DNA of 9,659 nt from positions 1 through 9,659 of the forward strand of contig JANQME010000013.1 in assembly GCA_028280205.1 (NCBI GenBank), written 5' to 3'. The position numbers were made by a program, and so were the translations under genes. Under the pieces are notes generated by a model. The model saw only the letters and a list, made by a program, of their open reading frames with translations, searched no databases and had not been told where the DNA came from. Position 1 is the stretch's first letter, and each line of letters starts with the position of its first letter. Shown piece after piece: positions 6,554-9,659 of this stretch. The stretch comes from Longimicrobiales bacterium. Its GTDB lineage: Bacteria > Gemmatimonadota > Gemmatimonadetes > Longimicrobiales > Gaopeijiaceae.

Positions 6554-7639
6554 TCAGTTTCCGATGTACTCGGCCTGGATTCTCTCGATGTCCTCTCGAA
6601 CGGACACGAAGACGTCGACCACGGCCGGTTCGAAGCTTCGCCCGCTCTCCTCGACGATCATCTCCACGACCTTGTCGTTCGCGACGGCCTTGCGGTACGG
6701 CCGGTCCATCGTGAGCGCGTCGAAGAAGTCGACCACGCTGCACACGCGTGCCTCGACCGGAATCTCCTCACCGGAGAGCCCGGCCGGGTAGCCCGACCCG
6801 TCCCACTTCTCGTGGTGCGTCAACGCGACGCGCTCCCCCATCTGGATGACCGGCGAGGTCGAGCCGGAGAGGATCTGGCCGCCGATCGTCGTGTGCGTGT
6901 TCATGATCGCACGCTCCGACTCGTCGAGTGGGCCCGGCTTGAGAAGGATCTGATCGGGGATGCCGAGCTTACCCACATCGTGCATCGGGGTCGCGTGGAG
7001 CATGAGGTCGACGATGCCGGGCTGCAGGTGCATCGCCATACCGACGATCTGCGAGTAGCGCCCGATTCGTTCGATGTGGCCGGCGGTGTCGTGATCCTTG
7101 TACTCCGCGGCGAGCGTGAGGCGCCGGATCGTGTCGAGGTGGGCCCCCTGGATCTCGCGCTGAGCCCGCGTGACCTCCTCCAGCGCATCGCGCAGCTCGC
7201 GGGTACGCATCTCGACGGTGTTCTCGAGCGTCTCCTTGCTGCGCTTGAGCTGGTCCTGGGCCGTCTTCAGCTCGAGCAGCCACTTCAGGCGCAGGCGGAG
7301 CTCCGTATGGTCGACCGGCTTGTTGATGAAGTCGTTGATCCCGGACTCGTAGGCGCGCAGCCGGTCCTCGCGGGCTTCGAGGCTCGTCACCATGACGATG
7401 GGAAGCTCGTCGGACGACCGCGTCTTCCGGATGCGCCGGGCGACCTCGAAGCCGTCCATGTTCGGCATGTGCGCATCCGTCAGGACCAGATCGACGCCGA
7501 GGCCGACCTTGGCGATCGCCTCGATCCCGTCCGACGCGATCTCGACGCCGTACCCGAAGCCGCGCACGAACTCCGCGTGCAGCGTACGGATCATCTCGTC
7601 GTCGTCGGCGACGAGGATCGTGTAGTTGGTTTCGGGCAT
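6554..7639 (-). CDS. Response regulator with HD-GYP domain, probable c-di-GMP phosphodiesterase
   Basis: This 361-residue cytoplasmic protein couples a receiver to an HD-GYP output domain, which in known members hydrolyses cyclic di-GMP. The receiver (about 7-122) has the acidic pocket D12-D14, phospho-acceptor Asp55 in 'DLVLTDAHMPNMDGF', Thr85 and Lys107 ('NKP'). A helical linker that is probably a coiled coil (about 123-168) follows. The HD-GYP domain (about 170-355) contains 'EYKDHDTAGHIERI' (179-192), the metal-binding pair His220-Asp221 in 'MHDVGKLGIPD', 'NTHTTIGGQIL' (247-257), 'HHEKWDGSGYP' (275-285, the GYP signature) and 'VVDFFDALTMDRPYRK'. All metal-binding and signature residues seem present, so the enzyme is predicted active. 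The ATG at 7639 lacks a clear ribosome binding site. It is the first gene of the minus-strand run and is divergent from the DUF2207 gene. No kinase is adjacent; the CHASE3-like kinase at the end of the run is one candidate partner. Confidence 0.95.
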   Translation of the reverse strand: MPETNYTILVADDDEMIRTLHAEFVRGFGYGVEIASDGIEAIAKVGLGVDLVLTDAHMPNMDGFEVARRIRKTRSSDELPIVMVTSLEAREDRLRAYESGINDFINKPVDHTELRLRLKWLLELKTAQDQLKRSKETLENTVEMRTRELRDALEEVTRAQREIQGAHLDTIRRLTLAAEYKDHDTAGHIERIGRYSQIVGMAMHLQPGIVDLMLHATPMHDVGKLGIPDQILLKPGPLDESERAIMNTHTTIGGQILSGSTSPVIQMGERVALTHHEKWDGSGYPAGLSGEEIPVEARVCSVVDFFDALTMDRPYRKAVANDKVVEMIVEESGRSFEPAVVDVFVSVREDIERIQAEYIGN

Positions 7640-7793
7640 GCAGCCGACGGTTGAGCTGGGTAGGCCGGATGGCCCGGGCGCAACGCTATGGAGAAGCTAC
7701 AGAGCGCCGACCGCGGGGGACAACGACGGCGAGGTTGATTCCTCCCGCAGACCGGCGCTTCTTGGGCGTATACCCCCATCCGGAGGTGTTTCG
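7640..7793. promoter_or_regulatory. Divergent intergenic region between HD-GYP regulator and DUF2207 genes
   Basis: These 154 bp must contain the promoters for both divergent genes. On the minus strand a weak pair TTGTCC / TAGCTT with about 18-nt spacing (around 7693-7722) could serve the HD-GYP gene; each box matches the sigma-70 consensus only partly. On the plus strand a TATACC (7769-7774) is present, but no -35 box lies at the right distance. No clear operator palindrome was found. Confidence 0.3.
7782..7788 (+). promoter_or_regulatory. Strong ribosome binding site of the DUF2207 gene
   Basis: GGAGGTG lies 5 nt before the ATG at 7794 and is the best Shine-Dalgarno sequence in the window. 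It fixes the start of the plus-strand membrane protein. Confidence 0.8.
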
Positions 7794-9659
7794 ATGATCC
7801 GTCCCGGAACGGTGCTGCTCGCTCTCGCGCTCGGCGCGCCGGCGATGGCGCAGGAGGCGGAGCGCGAAGAGATCCTCGCCTTCGACGTCGCGATCGAGGT
7901 CGGAGACGGAGGCGCGATGACCGTGACCGAGTCGATTCGCGTGCGGGCGCTCGGGCAGGACATCCGCCGGGGGATCTACCGCGACTTCCCCACGTCCTTC
8001 CCTCGGAGCTCGGGGCTGGGACGGATCGAGGCCCCCTTCGCGATCCGGTCCGTTACACGGGACGGCCAGCGGGAGAACTACGTCGTGGAAGCGATCGGCG
8101 GGGAGCTCGGGCGGGGCGGGATGCGGGTGCGCATCGGGCGCGGCGACGTCTTCCTCGAGCCGGACATCTACACCTACGAGCTCGTGTACCAGACGAGCCG
8201 ATGGCTCCACTTCGGTCAGGACGAGGACCGCCTGCGCTGGAATGTGACGGGCAACGGGTGGGCGTTCCCGATCCTGAGCGCGAGCGCCCGGGTGCACCTG
8301 CCCGACGCGACGACCGCCCCCGATCTGGAGCACTGGACGGGACGGGAGGGGTCGCGGAGCTCCACCGCGACCGCGTCGTGGGATCCCGCCGAACGCACCG
8401 CCGTGTTCGCCACGGATCAGCGGCTCGCACCGAACGAGGGACTGACCGTCGGACTCACCCTTCCCGCAGGCCAGCTCACGCCACCGACGGAGGCCGAGCG
8501 CGACGCATGGTTCCGCCTCGACTGGGGCGGCTACATCGACGCCGGCTACGTCGTGCTCTTCGTGCTCGGCGTCTACCTGCTCATGTGGCGCCGGGTCGGT
8601 GTCGATCCTCAGGCCGCCCCGTCCTCGCTTCGCCGCGAGCCGCCCGAGGGGTACTCGCCGGCCGCGCTCGGCTTCATCGAGCAACGGGGGTATCACCCCA
8701 GTCAGCTCGCGGCCGCCCTCGTGAGCCTGGCGCTCTCGGGCGCGGTGCGCATCGAAGAGGACGACGGCGCGTGGACGCTGCATCGCACGGACGAAGGAAC
8801 GACCGACCCGAGCCCCGAGGAGAGGGAGCTCTACGACGGGCTCCTCGGCCGGCGGCGCCAGATCGCGCTCAAGCAGACGTACCACGACACCATCGGGAGT
8901 GCGATCAGGGCCTTCAAGAAGTCGCTCGAACGGCGCTTCGAGCGTGAGTACTTCCGGAACAACCGGATCTGGTTCGCCGCGGGGCTCGCGATCTCGCTGC
9001 TCGGGCTCGCGACGCTCGCCTGGCGCTGGCGCTTCGACATCAATCCGGTTTCGCTCTTCCTGACGGTGTGGCTGTCCTTCTGGACGCTCGGCGTGACCAC
9101 CCTCTTCTGGCGACTCGTGCAACAGTTCCGGAGCGCTCGAGCGGGCGGAGGGCCGGCCGCGTGGGCCTCGACCGGCTTCATGGCGCTCTTCTCGATCCCG
9201 TTCGTGGTCGCCGAGGTCTTCGTGGCCGGAATCCTGACCATGATGATGCCGACCCACCTCTTGCTCGCGGCCATCGGCGTCGGTGTCACCAACGTCGTCT
9301 TCTATCATCTGCTGGAGCGTCCCACGCTCCGCGGCAGGGGCCTTCTCAATCGGCTGGACGGCTTCCAACGCTACCTGGACGGCGCCGACGACCGGGCCCT
9401 GCACGGGGGTGACCGCCTGGCCCGTTTCGAACAGTTCCTCCCGTTCGCGATCGCGCTCGGGCTCGAGAAGCGCTGGTCGGAGGCCTTCGAGGACGTGCTC
9501 ACGCCCGCGCTCGCGACGGCGGGCGGCTCGACGGCCGTGCTTCCCTGGTACGTCCGCGACCACACCCGCTCGAGCCTGTCGACGGGGCGTCTGACCAGCG
9601 GACTCTCATCCGGACTGTCGAGCTCGATCTCCGCGGCGTCGGCACCGCCGGCAAGCAGC
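7794..9659 (+). CDS. DUF2207 family membrane protein, 3' end cut by window edge
   Basis: The frame is open for 622 codons to the window end without a stop, so the C terminus is missing. A signal peptide (1-19, ending 'PAMA|Q') leads to an extracytoplasmic beta-rich domain (about 22-240) carrying 'RRGIYRDFP' (58-66), the hallmark of the DUF2207 N-terminal domain. A membrane helix follows (about 247-265), then a cytoplasmic region with 'EPPEGYSPAALGFIEQ', helix segments at about 392-411, 419-439, 462-485 and 488-505, and a cytoplasmic segment that includes 'FEQFLPFAIALGLEKRW', typical of the family's C-terminal half. The visible end is turning Ser/Gly/Ala-rich; known members usually finish in a Ser/Gly-rich tail, so probably only a short piece is lost. 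The start is fixed by a strong ribosome binding site. The family (including E. coli YciQ-like proteins) has no established function. It is divergent from the HD-GYP gene. A 625-codon open frame antisense to it is a GC artefact. Confidence 0.9.
   Translation, partial: MIRPGTVLLALALGAPAMAQEAEREEILAFDVAIEVGDGGAMTVTESIRVRALGQDIRRGIYRDFPTSFPRSSGLGRIEAPFAIRSVTRDGQRENYVVEAIGGELGRGGMRVRIGRGDVFLEPDIYTYELVYQTSRWLHFGQDEDRLRWNVTGNGWAFPILSASARVHLPDATTAPDLEHWTGREGSRSSTATASWDPAERTAVFATDQRLAPNEGLTVGLTLPAGQLTPPTEAERDAWFRLDWGGYIDAGYVVLFVLGVYLLMWRRVGVDPQAAPSSLRREPPEGYSPAALGFIEQRGYHPSQLAAALVSLALSGAVRIEEDDGAWTLHRTDEGTTDPSPEERELYDGLLGRRRQIALKQTYHDTIGSAIRAFKKSLERRFEREYFRNNRIWFAAGLAISLLGLATLAWRWRFDINPVSLFLTVWLSFWTLGVTTLFWRLVQQFRSARAGGGPAAWASTGFMALFSIPFVVAEVFVAGILTMMMPTHLLLAAIGVGVTNVVFYHLLERPTLRGRGLLNRLDGFQRYLDGADDRALHGGDRLARFEQFLPFAIALGLEKRWSEAFEDVLTPALATAGGSTAVLPWYVRDHTRSSLSTGRLTSGLSSGLSSSISAASAPPASS

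Noticed and set aside
5678..7654. 658-codon open frame on the plus strand
   Set aside because: It is antisense to the small barrel protein and the HD-GYP regulator and mirrors codons of the latter; no signal or motif supports it.
7735..7774. TTGATT and TATACC as a plus-strand sigma-70 promoter for the DUF2207 gene
   Set aside because: The spacer is 28 nt, far from the usual 16-18, so the two boxes do not form a promoter.
7686..9563. 625-codon open frame on the minus strand
   Set aside because: It lies wholly antisense to the DUF2207 gene, has no family motif, is full of Arg/Glu/Gly/Pro and matches the usual GC-rich shadow-frame composition.
1..9659. CRISPR array, tRNA, rRNA, insertion sequence or phage genes
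   Set aside because: No regularly spaced repeats, clover-leaf sequences, transposase motifs or terminal inverted repeats were seen on reading both strands.

Overview
The window is GC-rich chromosomal DNA from a diderm (Gram-negative-type) bacterium. Two predicted lipoproteins, two predicted outer-membrane barrel proteins with Sec signal peptides and a lipoprotein-type cytochrome c all imply an outer membrane and periplasm. The style of the barrel proteins and the cytochrome c domain (ending in a 'PGSLTPEESVDLVSWIL' stretch) resembles Gemmatimonadota, but that assignment is an impression and not a proof. No mobile element, RNA gene or CRISPR array is visible, and it looks like ordinary housekeeping or accessory chromosome.

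Eight genes on the minus strand run leftward from 7639 to 15, and one plus-strand gene runs rightward from 7794 off the right edge. In transcription order the minus-strand genes are: an HD-GYP response regulator (probable cyclic-di-GMP phosphodiesterase); a small barrel protein with a CxxC; a His/Cys-rich lipoprotein of unknown function; a second barrel protein whose start overlaps the lipoprotein gene; fdhD; mobA; a monohaem cytochrome c lipoprotein; and a CHASE3-like/PAS sensor histidine kinase. The divergent plus-strand gene encodes a DUF2207-family membrane protein, cut by the window edge in its Ser-rich tail.

Two functional blocks stand out. The first is fdhD-mobA-cytochrome c, joined by two successive 4-base ATGA stop/start overlaps. 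It pairs two molybdenum-cofactor maturation steps (sulfuration by FdhD and guanylylation by MobA) with a candidate electron carrier. The molybdoenzyme they would serve is not in the window. The second block is barrel, lipoprotein, barrel (6481 to 3924), a possible cell-envelope module of unknown role. Signalling genes lie at the two ends of the minus-strand run: the HD-GYP regulator at its head and the histidine kinase at its tail. Neither has an adjacent partner. No gene-free stretch exceeds 300 bases; the largest gaps are the 154-bp divergent region (7640-7793) and the roughly 128-bp gap before fdhD.
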